DNA of 64,000 bases from Nymphaea colorata (taxonomy: Eukaryota; Streptophyta; Magnoliopsida; Nymphaeales; Nymphaeaceae). The stretch's first letter is position 1. Every line of letters begins with the position of its first letter. Below are positions 1-10,869 of this stretch, piece after piece. A program made the position numbers and the translations under genes. The stretch spans positions 9,002,972 to 9,066,971 of the forward strand of contig NC_045146.1 of assembly GCF_008831285.2 (NCBI RefSeq), in the 5' to 3' direction. Under the pieces are notes generated by a model. The model saw only the letters and a program-made list of their open reading frames with translations. It was not told the DNA's origin and searched no databases.

Positions 1-63
1 CTTTTACATTTTTTAATATCTTGCTGAGATTTTTTTTGCTTTTTCAATTGATTAGATATGGCT

Positions 64-178
64 TGTTGCAAATGGAAATCTTAAGTTGACATTAACTAGC
101 ATTCAGTAGACAGAGCTAGGCCTGTTGCAAATTGAAATCTTAAGTTGACATTAACTAGCATTGAGCAGACACAGCGTA
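64..178. repeat. two-copy tandem duplication, unit ~59 bp
   Basis: The segment starting tgttgcaaatggaaatctta at 64 is repeated from 123 with a few substitutions. Both copies run through ttgacattaactagcatt. The copies are directly adjacent. Confidence 0.85.
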
Positions 179-3108
179 AGCTCTTATAAGTTATTGTTTA
201 TATTGTCTACTGGTGTACAAATACATAGGGTGATTAACATATTTAACGTGAAATTAAATTTATTTTATGCTAGGAGATGTTTTATGATATCAAACTCTTC
301 ATGACTTACTTCAACCTCAAAGTCGCAAATCTAATTCATAGCTTGACTGAGTTGCCAAAAAACTTAACCAGGGCTAGCAAGGAGTCAAATCAAAGAGGAA
401 GATAATAATAGGTTAGGAGTCGATATTTGAAAGAATCAGAGGCAATTTTGGTACCTTCTTAGCCGCAGGCATGTTTCTGATGATATTTATATTACTTTTT
501 CATGCTAAACCTTAGACTGAGGTGTATGAACAAGCAATTCTACTTTCTCTAAATCATATACTCATGGTCAATGTTTTCATGGTGAACGAAATTCTTGAAA
601 TGGTCAAGCTCGAATATATGTACATACAAGTAGCTGCTAACTTTCAAAACCTTATAAGCATCCCTAAATTGGTTTCTTGGATCAGCCAACCAGTCTCCTC
701 TACCACCATATAGAATCCATACCATCATACAAAATCTTCTACATGTAACACCATTTCTCATTGACAACTTTTTCAATATTTTGTCAACACCAGCCCAGTT
801 GAAAGGTAGGAAGGCTTCCAGACTGAGTCCCAAATCGGCCTTGCATAATCTCAATAGGCAACTATTCTTCTTGTTACACATTAATTTCATCAATCTCCAA
901 TAGGCCTATGAAAAGTCACCTGTCAGTACTTCATCAACCATCAACCTTGCTTTCTCTTGTATCTCTTTTTTGTTGAAGGTATCAGAGCTACACTCATGAA
1001 GCACTTTTCTTGGCATCTGCTACAAATTCTCCATCAACACTCCATTCAAAATATGAGCATTCAGCAGCAGTAGTTGTTAATTGCCCATTCCAATTTTCAT
1101 TTGCGGCTCACACAAATTTTAGAACTTGTGGAAAGTTAGGAATGATAAGGTTTCCTTCATGGTAAAATTGTTTGCCATGTCCAGTTTAGTTCAGATCAAT
1201 GCAGACTAAATCACCATGAAAAACTTTGGTTGTGCATTGTGGAGCAGAACCATCAAGCTTTTTAGTTGTTCTTCAAATCACAAGAAATTATAGTTTGAAT
1301 CAACTCATGAAAGATTCATCTACGGTTCAATTAGTTGACAACCGATTAATCAGAATCAGCTATGAATTTTTTTTTGCCTATAAAATGTACCTGGAAAACC
1401 ATAATTCCTTTGTTGATTATCCAGTTTATAGCTGGGCATGAAAATCATATCTATGAAGTTACTTATGCAATTATGAAAAGTCTTGTTGCATGTCAGTTAC
1501 AATTAGAAATTTCTACTGTTTCAATTTCTTAAGCATGCTGCCACCATTCATCATGAACAAGGACTGAACTAACTATCCAATCTGGAATTTTTTGCTTTAG
1601 ACCAGTGAATTAGTAGTCCTTTCAACTTGTACACTCACTTGGATAAATCTATAAGAGATGTGTATGCATTGTTTGCTAAAATAGGTGTAGGCTTATACAA
1701 AGATGATAGGTTTTTGTGCTCTAAGATGCCAACGTCCTATGCTCATATTCTTTACCATTAAACTTTTGGCAGAGAAACAAAGAAGCTTAATGTTGAAAAA
1801 GTGGCACGGGTTGTTGAATTGAAAATAAAGCTAACATTGTGGACGCCTTGAAGAAATTTAGTATCTTGAAGCTGTTGAAAAGCAGTGTACTTCTTGCCTA
1901 GATTTTCATGATAAGGTTTTATCTCTCATCCACAGGAGAAGCTCCTCTATGAACCCATTATGGTGTCTTGATATTTGTAACATTGGTGTGTGATAGTATC
2001 TACTGGAGTTCAAGAAGAAAATGTTGACATTTAAGGGTTTCCATTCCTGTCAAATGAAACGTCTCAAAATGTTGACCACCTGCATAAGGAAAATGCCAAT
2101 CCAAGCTTATAAGAGGTTGTCGTATTATGTGCCATCAACTTCTCTTCCATTGAAGAGGCAAGCTACTCTATATTCTGGATTTTTATTTGTCATGTAATTT
2201 GTTTCCCTAATTAAACTTCTCTTTCCCCCCTTTCCCATTTAGATGCTTAATGCAGAGGTTGGAGAAGCAACAAGATGTTCAAGGATATCCAATAATTGAT
2301 TAGCAAGGAGAAATTGCTAATTCTGCCGAAGAGTGAGGTGAGGCGAATTTGTTAACCTCTTTTCATCTTTCTCTTATGATTGAGTTTTTGTTTTAGCTTT
2401 CTGCATGATATGATCAGCCAAATTCTCTGAATAATTGGTGCGCTATTATTTTCTTTAATTATAGAGATCAAGTATGAAGATTGAGCTTATGAAAGAAGTT
2501 TCTCTAACAACTACTGGCTCTTTTGAGAAGTTGAGTGAAGAATCACAAAAGCTCCAAGTTTATATGTGCCACATATGAGGCTTGTGTGTGAAGCATTTCT
2601 GACTTGTGAAAGGCATTTGGTCAGCTATAAAATTTGCTTGTCACATATTATCATTTTCCCTTGATTTGCATCTTCATATTGTCTCACTTAATTAATGCAC
2701 AGGAGAAATCAAATATGGACGAAGAGGCTTTTACAAGATATTGGTGCTTTGTGTCCACAGCCATGCACAAATAACAGGAATTGGTAGCTTTTTCCCCTTA
2801 TTCTGTGTTGCCCATAGTTCTTAATAAGTTTTTTCATGAATAAGCAGAGGAGGGTAGTCGAGGACGTAAGCTGTGAGGTTCCAATAGTCATTTTTAATTT
2901 TCCAACAGTCAATGCAGGTGGGAAGGCATGAAACATGAAAGGATGAAAGAGCTAAAGCTAGAGCTAATGACATGATGAAATTATATATATTTTTTTGTAC
3001 AGTTTGTTTAATTGCAATGGTTTTTTTAATCATGTAAACTTTTATTATCAATTAAAAATTTCATCATTTTTATTTAATGACTCTGTCTCTCTCCCCTTCC
3101 ATGTTTTT

Positions 3109-3124
3109 GTGTGTGTGTGTGTGT
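3109..3124. repeat. (GT)8 microsatellite
   Basis: Uninterrupted GT dinucleotides following a T-rich stretch. Confidence 0.95.
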
Positions 3125-3376
3125 ATCACTCTTAGGAACAATCAAAGGTACCATCCCTAAAAGTATTTTGCCGTTCCTAAAAGTATACTTTGCTCTTGTC
3201 TATACCTGGATTCTCTATTTTCTCATGGTACATAATATATATTTTTTGTCAACAAAAGTCTTGGCGTTTTGGGCAGTGATTGTTGTTTTAATTTCAAATG
3301 ATGATAATTTTCATAGGATGAAATTGTATATATGTAGGGCATTATTATAGCAAGTATGTCATTAATCCTAAAAGCT

Positions 3377-3741
3377 AAGTCACCGGACTCTTCTATTTTA
3401 CTGCCGCACCGGAGTCCGCATCGAGTCGGGTGCGCACCGAACATGGGTGCAGCTCCGACTCACACCTAAGCCCACTTATAATGTCATATTACTAAATTAC
3501 TTATATAATATATGTTGTTTTGATATTTTCCTATGCAATATAATTATTCAAGTATGTTATATACATTAATAACTAAATTGTAATAATATGTTTATTTTAT
3601 TATATATATATAATAAATTAAAAATAATAATAATAATAAAATATTCTCACCGCACCGCCACACCTAAATTTTTTGGGATGTGCCGTTCTGGTACCGGCAT
3701 CCCCACCGCACTAGCACCCACACCCAGCACTATGGTGACAT
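3377..3741. mobile_element. ~365-bp non-autonomous repeat, copy 1 (MITE-like)
   Basis: This block is nearly collinear with 48861-49221. Both copies begin aagtcaccgg and end ggtgacat, giving a short inverted terminus built on GTCACC. Both have GC-rich ends (gggtgcgcaccg, gggtgcagctccgactcaca) around an AT-rich core with an (AAT)n run. There is no ORF. No convincing target duplication flanks this copy. Two dispersed copies with matching ends indicate transposition; the class (hAT or Mutator-type MITE) is inferred. Confidence 0.7.
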
Positions 3742-4936
3742 AGCCTAAAAAGAAGATGATGGTTTATAAGGGGACTTGCAATAAGTTGACAACATTAGTT
3801 TTAATAATTTACTTGTTTTCTAAAAGGATGCTCACATCTTTAATGAAAAAGCTTTTGATCGACCATATTAATTTTGGCAACAAAATTTGAAATCCTTTTG
3901 AGAAAAGGATAAATGTAAAACTAAAGAAACATGATGTTTTCAATGTTAAAATTAGGCTAGTTTTTGAAGGAAGATGCGGAGAATCAAACGATACGGACTA
4001 AGGAACTGCTGGCCGGCTGAATGGACTTTATTATTTTGTTATTTGAAACATAGCAGATCATTTGGGTAGCATTTGATGGCCCTAAAATTTCCCCCTGGAA
4101 AAATTTTCTAGAAAAAAAATGCTGGAAAAGTGTACAATAGGGGAAAAATTAAACATCTTTCAAATGCAGGTTGTGTTTGATGGATTGGAAGAAAAATTCC
4201 AGTAAAATTCCCCCGTCTGTTGGACCTGAAAATTTTTTCAAGTAAAAAAAAAAAAAAAAGAGCCTTGACCTTGATGGCCATGCAACATTGTACATTTGTT
4301 TAATACAAAACAGAAACTAATGCCATAAGCATCCCGTTCACTTGGTTGCAGGAAAATTTGATTTAAGCAACAATATACAAAAACACCATGGATGATAACA
4401 TAACAGAGGAAATATTACTGATTTTGTGGCTTCTCATTTTGTTAAAACACTGTAAACAACAACATAATGAGTGTAAGAACTCGGTAGTGATCATATGAAA
4501 ATTCCAATTTAAAAAAGAAAAAAAAAACCTTATGTTGCATCTTCGATTACGAATGAAGTCGATTAATGGTAGAACCTCAAGGTTTAGAGGAGGTAGCCGT
4601 GAAGGCACGATGGGGGAGGAGCCAGCTCCTTCTAAACACAGAAAATGGATCAATCATGCTCAGCATGTCTCGAACCTACGCAAGCTCCTCAATCAACTGG
4701 TCTAGGAGTTCTTGTGGCCCACTAGCCATCGCCTAGATAACGAGGCAAAAAATGTAACAAAAAAAGGTGTGAGAACATGAGTCATCTCCACTACCGTTGG
4801 GCGTATCTCTCCGTGATTGAGGCCAACAAACTTCCGATTGAGCACGATGAGCCATCAAAGGTGGCTCATCCCAAATCAGGGCAGCCGGAAGGAAACAACA
4901 CCACCGGCGTCAAAGGAGGGTTTGTTAGGGTTCTCC

Positions 4937-5045
4937 CTCATATCAACTTCAAGCATATCATATCAGGTGAGCATTATTCTGAATATCCTGGTGTCACACA
5001 GGTCTTCTCTCTCATATCAACATATATCAGGTGAGCATTATTCTG
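4937..5045. repeat. short direct duplication containing caggtgag
   Basis: The 21-bp string tatcaggtga+gcattattctg occurs at 4961-4981 and again at 5025-5045. Each copy is preceded by a related ctcatatcaa segment. The repeat carries a splice-donor-like caggtgag. It may be a local duplication. Confidence 0.8.
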
Positions 5046-5459
5046 CTGGAGTTACATTGTTCCTTTTTTGTCTTTTTCTTTTGTCCTTCCCCCCACTTGT
5101 CTGCTTTCTAGGGTTGTGTTTGGAAGTCGTGACTCATTTTAATTTAGTGGCGCATTTGGGAGGAGCGCAACAACAGGGTCTTCAAGGACACCTTCTTTTC
5201 GTCAGATTATGTGTCTCGTCTTGTATAGGGAGATGTCCAGTATGTTATTCGGCTAAGGCGCCGTGGTCCGTCTGCAGCTGGGTGACGGTGCTGCTTTTTC
5301 TTTCCTCTTTATTCACACCTTTTTTATGGACTTTTTCTCTCCAAATTTTGTTATATATTTCACATTTTATCGGCATACAAGTCAGGCATGGAACTGCATG
5401 GAGTGATGCTCCAGAAGCCATCCAGGTTTCCGCAAGCTTAGGCAACCGCAGAAATGGAG

Positions 5460-5744
5460 AAAAAAAAAAAAAAAAAAGAGAGATAGGGTTTAGGGTTTGG
5501 GCCTGCCTGCCTGCCTGCCTAGGTGAAGGGAGAAGACGAAACTGTCTGCCGCATGTCGTCAAGTCAAGGAAGAAGTCACTATCGAGGAAAAACCTGGCCA
5601 CCGAGGAGCCGCTGCTGATGATGAGGAACCCGCTGATGCAGAGCCATAAACAATCGCCACAAGGGGAAGAAGCCCTAAAGGCACAGAAACCACCGCAACA
5701 AAAGGAAGAAGGCCCAGAGAAAGAGAGAGAGAGAGAGAGAGAGA
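5460..5744 (+). promoter_or_regulatory. poly-A, telo-box, (GCCT)5 and (AG)n cluster
   Basis: A run of 18 A (5460-5477) is followed by tagggtttagggttt (5484-5498), which contains two plant telo-box cores. Next come five GCCT units (5501-5520) and an AG tract (5722-5744). Telo-boxes and GA tracts are common in plant proximal promoters and 5' leaders. No gene is recognisable downstream, so a regulatory role is only an inference. Confidence 0.3.
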
Positions 5745-6491
5745 CGTATGAGACGAAGCTTAACGGGCAAAAGAATGGCACAAAAACGGACCCTAGATTT
5801 GGAAAAAGATAGAAAATAAGAAGGGATCGGATCGGTGGTGAGCTTGTTACGTCCGTTGGTCGAAGGGCAGCCAATACGCTTCAAAAGAGGTCGAGGCCGA
5901 CAGGAAGCAACGAACACACACAGTCATATTCAATTCTTAACGGGGTAAGTTGTTTGGCAGTTAAAAAGACGAATACGAACAAAGTAGTGCCACGCAAGTA
6001 GAATGGGCTTCAAGCGCCTCATTCCTATCAATCAATGTCAAGCCAATCCGATTTTGGTAATATTTTTTATTTGAATTATACTTATTTATTCATTTTTTGG
6101 ATTAATCTTTTTAATAATTTTTTGGTGATCCACAGCCGATGTGGTGAATCGGTAGCTCCACCGATTGGATTCACGAACCCATTTTCAGAATGCAAAACCA
6201 AGTGTTTTCCTTTTACCAAAAATAGTAGATAAATAAGGAAATAAGTAAAGCCAAATTCTTTTTGAGAAACTGACTAAAATCCATGAAGAAAGATGAAGCA
6301 GCTTCTTCAGCAGGAAGGACGTCGTAGAAATTTGGTTTAGCAGCGCCGATTCCAGAAACGAAAAAAAATGTTTTACCAAAGCGAGGCTTACCAAAAAAAG
6401 GGGAAATATCATAACTAGCAAATTAAGATATTGGATTCCCTACCATCTATAGAACGAAATCTTATCGTTTTCCCGGTAGTCGTTTCTCGTG

Positions 6492-6493
<2 letters not shown>

Positions 6494-6523
<30 letters not shown>
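6494..6523. repeat. (T)30 homopolymer
   Basis: An uninterrupted T tract. On the minus strand it could be the A-tail of a retroposed sequence, but no source sequence is recognisable next to it. Confidence 0.95.
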
Positions 6524-6524
<1 letters not shown>

Positions 6525-8173
6525 TAAGCATCCCCCAACTTGCTTCGTTGCAGTTGCAGAAAACGGACAAGTGAGAGGGAGGACGTGGCGCTGTTGTCTA
6601 CCAGGGGTGAGAAAGGCCGCTGAGAAGGGAGGGCAGAGGAAAAGGGTGTCCGACATGCCGACGCGGGGAAAGGAGGCGCCGCTGAGTCATCCACGTGGGA
6701 TGCGCATCCGCCATCCAAAGTTGCCTTACAAGCCAAGCGAACCCTTCCCATTCAAAATCAAGTTTTTTTTTGGGGCCTCTGGCCCCTCTTTTACTGAGAT
6801 TTACGATAACACCGTCCACCTTTTTCTCCTCCCGCACCATGCCCGCTCCCCAGGGCAGGGCAGGGCCGAGTCGAACCCTTGTGGTCGTCCGTATTATATT
6901 ATTATACCATCCAAGTATTAGGTAGCTTTCGTGCTTTACAGCTTATTGTATTGTAGCATTTATTGCACGACCCGCGGATTTCACCATCAAGTTGCGTTTC
7001 AGATCGGCGGTAATCAAGAAGAGTGCAGGTTTAAAGTCCGTGGCTTTTAAATTTAACCACCTTCATCCAAGTTCAAATTCATACTTTCACATTAGAATGT
7101 GGATTTGAAATCTATTTTTGGGTAGAAACAGAAAGTCCACAATTTGATACAGTTTAGATCTTGGAAAATCAAACACACTCTCAAGAAGAAAAAGAAATAG
7201 GCTTATAGGTTTCTGTTTTCATTTGGTATGTTATTAGGACGTAAGATAGAGTGGGAAAGTGGTCCACCTATAAATTACAATGACGTGAATCCACCATAAG
7301 AAAATCAAATTGATCATAATGAGCCCATCATTCTTTGATGCCTTTCAATGAAAGATAGATTGGACTTCATTTCCCTTTCATTACCCAACAATGGACATGA
7401 TGCTACAACCAGTTTGGACGAACCTTGGAAACTGCCTTTTGAAAGCAAAACGTGAAAATTAGGTCTGTGCGTTAAAAAAGTGAATAACCTTCTCTCTTAT
7501 CTCAGGTGATCTCGGGTAAGAGCTACGATAATGGCGGAGGCACCAATACGCTTTGTAGTTTGTACCTCGAAAATGAAATAAGGGCTTTGAGTAGAGACTT
7601 TAGCCTGATGGGTCAAACCCCACACACCAGAATAACGTAGAATACCCAATCCTTCATCTTTAGAAGTTCCTTTAAAAACTTGTTTTCACAGGACTTTTTT
7701 GTTAATTATCTTATCATTAACCAAAAACTAGTTTATAAAAAACTTGCTTTAACAGGAATTGGTTTTTGTTGTCTTGTAATCAATTGATGGGCGTGGGTGT
7801 TACTGTAGATGAAAGATAGAAATCTTGGATTTATGGTTTCGCATATGCCTCCATCACGTAAGGGTGTTTGCGCTCTCAAGAACGAAAACCCTGACTGTTG
7901 TCATGAAAATCTGTGAAACCTGTTGAGGACAGATTTATCCATCGACAAAAATTTGGTATCTCACAGACCAGCAGACCCTATCCTAGGGGCGGAGGCAGGG
8001 GGGCGGTTGGGTCTTGGTCAAACGAAGGTGAAGGCCTTCCGACGAAAAATTCCCTACTCCTTCCCTGCTCTACGCCTGCCATGGTTGCAGCTGTTGAGCT
8101 CCATCACCGCTTCTCACCATCACCGACCTTCCAGCAGCCCAGCCGTTGCAAGGTAACCTCTATTACTCCCATC

Positions 8174-8193
8174 CTCTCTCTCTCTCTCTCTCT
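8174..8193. repeat. (CT)10 microsatellite in leader-like sequence
   Basis: A CT tract in pyrimidine-rich sequence about 400 bp upstream of the orphan exon at 8608. It resembles the CT-rich 5' leaders common in plants. Confidence 0.9.
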
Positions 8194-8607
8194 TTTGGGG
8201 AAACCGAACAACCGCTCTCTTTCTCATTCCCACCAGAGCCATTGTTGCCTGTGATAGCTGCCAGCGGACGCTCCCACCCCTCTGTTCTCCGGCAGTCGTT
8301 GGTGGCTACGATGGCATTGCGCTGCCTAACTTCACCGCCCCTTCTCGATCCTATCAATGGTTCGGCTCCTTTGTCCGACTGATCCCCTTCTCCCTCCGTC
8401 CCTCCCTTCCTCTCCATCCTACCGGTTTTAGATTTCAACTTCATCGTGCTGCCAATTTTTCTTCGCTCTTTGCCCAATATATTTTTGCTTATGATGGTTC
8501 GCCTCTCCAGCATTGTATGGTGGGCGTTTGCTTCTACTTAATGGCCTCCTTTCCAATTCCGTGTGCCCTGCTTGCTGCAGTTTGTGTTGCGCGAGAGCAG
8601 CTCCCTG

Positions 8608-8725
8608 ATGGGTTGTTTTCCTTGTTTTGGCGCGAGCAAGGAGGAGTCCAATGGTGGCAATGGCTAGGATGTGAAGAAGAAGCGGAGTCCATTGGTGCCA
8701 TCTCAAGTTTCGAGGGTTTCTTCAG
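8608..8725 (+). pseudogene. orphan first exon, RLCK-VII (PBS1-like) N-terminus, broken
   Basis: The frame from ATG 8608 begins MGCFPCFGASKEESNGG. Gly2 is a myristoylation signal and Cys3/Cys6 are palmitoylation candidates, a pattern typical of the N-termini of receptor-like cytoplasmic kinases of the PBS1/PBL group. TAG at 8665-8667 interrupts the frame after residue 19. Beyond it the same frame continues with a basic, Ser-rich stretch (DVKKKRSPLVPSQVSRVSS) up to a donor-like cag|gtgagg after 8725. No kinase exon follows before the thioredoxin gene at 9562, so this looks like an abandoned promoter plus first exon. Other MGCxxCFG families are an alternative; the kinase assignment is uncertain. 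Confidence 0.45.
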
Positions 8726-9539
8726 GTGAGGGCCGGTTGGAATTGGGTCTTTCTGAGAATTAACGATGGATTCCAGCATTTTAGGCAACGCTCACATTTT
8801 CTTGGGTGCAATTTTCAAGTGGGCAATGTTGAAATCAATTTCTTGTCTGTTGGCTCTTGGGTTTTACATGTGAACTAATTGTTTGTTGCCGCATGTTATA
8901 GGTGGAAATTTTAGATGGGTAGAATTAAAATCTGTTGTCTTTTGGTTGTTTTGGAGACTGTCAATCTTTTTGCTACTACAGTTTGGATGTATCAACCAGA
9001 TTTAGACGCAACCACAAGGATGAATTTTTCTTTTTTCTCGTTCGTGGATTTTCATCCATGGATAAAATAGATATTTGTGTGTGGCATTCAAACTCCCCTT
9101 TTAAGCGGAAACGTTGGCAAACAACGACCAGATCTTTTATTTTTTATTTTCTTAATTCCGTTACACGGTTAATTTTTTTCCCCCTCTTCTACGTACAGGT
9201 ACAGGTGTATTTTTTGTGGATAAGGTTTAATGGCTAACCAGATAAAAGGTGATGGGAGTGAGAAGGAGGGGACAGATATGGCACGAGGGCGGAAAGAGGA
9301 CCGAAGGGCATGTGGACTTTTGTGCCCCCCCATGACCAGGCGTTATGGATAAGCCATAAAAAAAAAGGTCCATGTTCAGATTTCTTCCCCCCCCTTGCAT
9401 TGCCACCATAAAATCCCAAATCCCCAGACAGATTAAGCTTCCCCCAAATCGCCCCCTCCAGAGTTCCCTCATCCATCTTCATCAGGAGGAGACGAAGCGG
9501 AAGAAGAAGAAGAAGCTGCTGCAGAAGAAGGGAGATAAT

Positions 9540-9558
9540 AGAGAGAGAGAGAGAGAGA
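9540..9558. repeat. (GA)n tract just before the ACHT start codon
   Basis: GA repeats end 3 bp before the ATG at 9562, placing the tract in the 5' leader of the thioredoxin gene. Such GA/CT leaders are frequent in plants and may vary in length between individuals. Confidence 0.9.
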
Positions 9559-9561
9559 AAT

Positions 9562-10869
9562 ATGGCGAAGGCATTGAAGAGCAACTTGTGCGTTCCATGT
9601 GCAACCTTCTCCCTTTCGACTTCTCTTTCTAAACAGTCCCCTGGTTTGGGCTTTTCGCGTTCTCCTTCTTCCCTGCGATTTCAGCACTCGATGGCCTCCT
9701 CCTCCTCTTCCTCCATCAGGACCGAATTTTATGGCAAACCTGGTGGGATCTCGGAAACCCAGAGCACTCCCAGAGCTTTTGACAACCCTCAAGCATTCCC
9801 TGTTCAGGTAAAATTGTACGCGCAAGCTCCACCTGGCGTGATCTTTCTTTTGTTGAGTTGTCTCATCTCTTTAATCTGACCCGTAAAAGAGTTAGCGGTG
9901 GGAATCGCTACTACCCTTTTTTCTTTCAATTTCTGTCCTCTTTAATTTCATCTTCCCTTTTGTTATTACCTTAGGCCCAGAGTAGTCCGTTGCTAGGAAA
10001 GGCCTTAAAGTGGTGGGAAAAGGGGCTTCAGCCCAACATGAGGGAGATTGATTCCGCTGAAGATCTCGTTAATTCTTTGCGGGACGCTGGAAATCAACTC
10101 GTGATTGTCGATTTTTTCTCCCCTGGCTGTGGTGGATGTAGGGCTCTTCATCCCAAGGTACTTCCCAGACACCAATATATATGCCTTCCTCCGCACCCCC
10201 TGCTCTTTTCACTTTTCTCTCTTATTTTTCTCTTGGGAAAGCATCCGCTGGAAGGTGCGCTCTGTCTCTCTCTCTTTTTCTCTTTCTTGGAGAAGTTATG
10301 TATCATTTTTTTCTGGTCGTCGTTGCAGGTATGCCAACTAGCAGAGATGAATCCAGACGTTCTGTTCCTCCAGATAAATTATGAGAAACATAAGTCCATG
10401 TGTTATAGTCTGAATGTTCACGTTCTACCGTTTTTCCGATTCTACCGAGGAGCTCAGGGTCGTGTCTGTAGCTTTAGTTGCACAAATGCTACTGTATGCT
10501 CTTTATCTCTCTCCCTCTTTCTCACCTGTAGGTTTTTCATTTGTTCTTCCCCCTTTTTCCTTCGTTTCACTTTGTTTTCCCCCTAGTCACCACCGTTTTT
10601 CTGTGCTGTAGATTAAGAAGTTCAAGGACGCGTTAGCAAAGCATACCACAGACAGGTCCAGCTTGGGTCCTGCGAAAGGTCTGGAACAATCTGAGCTCTT
10701 GGCTTTGGCTGCAAACAAGGAGCTTTCCTTCAGTTACTCAACGGAGCCTAACACAAGCAGCAGCCCCGTTGCCCCTGCTCGACCAGAAGAAACTCACCGC
10801 CGAGCTCCTTCTGTTAAGCCCGCTCAAGGGGCAGATGGGAGGGAGCTCGTGACCGCCACCGGACGGTGA
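9562..10869 (+). CDS. ACHT: atypical Cys/His-rich thioredoxin, chloroplastic (thioredoxin-like 1)
   Basis: Four coding exons join in frame: 9562-9807, 9975-10157, 10329-10493 and 10612-10869 (82+61+55+85 codons plus TGA), giving 283 aa. All introns are short (118-171 bp), GT-AG and phase 0. Residues 1-80 are Ser-rich and basic, like a plastid transit peptide. The thioredoxin fold follows, with active site SPGCGGCRALHP (redox Cys 134 and Cys 137, CGGC in place of the usual CGPC). Next come AEMNPDVLFLQINYEKHKSM, the conserved VHVLPFFRFYRGAQGRVCSF and the Cys-rich CTNAT block. The C-terminal tail (GPAKGLEQSELLALAANKEL and onward) is typical of ACHT proteins. In the known family these proteins oxidise or reduce plastid targets such as 2-Cys peroxiredoxin. 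The subtype is undecided. A second AG 6 bp downstream of acceptor 9974 could give a form lacking Ala-Gln. Confidence 0.93.

Larger units (their letters stand above)
1..3376. other. intergenic, AT-rich, no supportable gene
   Basis: All frames are broken by stops and I recognise no protein family. Short exon-like stretches occur, for example around 2240-2320 and 2465-2560 on the plus strand, each preceded by a pyrimidine-AG. They do not join into a protein I can name and may be decayed gene or LINE remnants. A 59-bp tandem duplication and a GT microsatellite are listed separately. Confidence 0.6.
3742..8160. other. intergenic, low-complexity tracts, no supportable gene
   Basis: The long reading frames near 4.8-5.9 kb on both strands overlap each other, are rich in simple sequence (K/E/R or S/L runs) and match no family I know, so I do not call them genes. 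4225-4260 carries a poly-A run. 4030-4260 has a TTTGATGGCCC motif resembling repeat termini seen elsewhere in the window. 5460-5745 has promoter-like simple sequence. Nothing recognisable lies between 6525 and 8160. Confidence 0.55.

Noticed and set aside
549-893. 114-codon minus-strand frame suggestive of a LINE reverse-transcriptase scrap
   Set aside because: Only vague resemblance (VDKILKKLS-type words). No RT motif could be placed, so it was not called.
4817-5874. Long open frames on both strands (331 codons plus, 209 codons minus)
   Set aside because: They overlap each other, are dominated by simple-sequence translation (GA, poly-A, GCCT tracts), and show no recognisable domain or codon pattern.
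6440-6925. Overlapping frames on both strands near the poly-T tract
   Set aside because: Composition-driven, mutually overlapping, no family resemblance.
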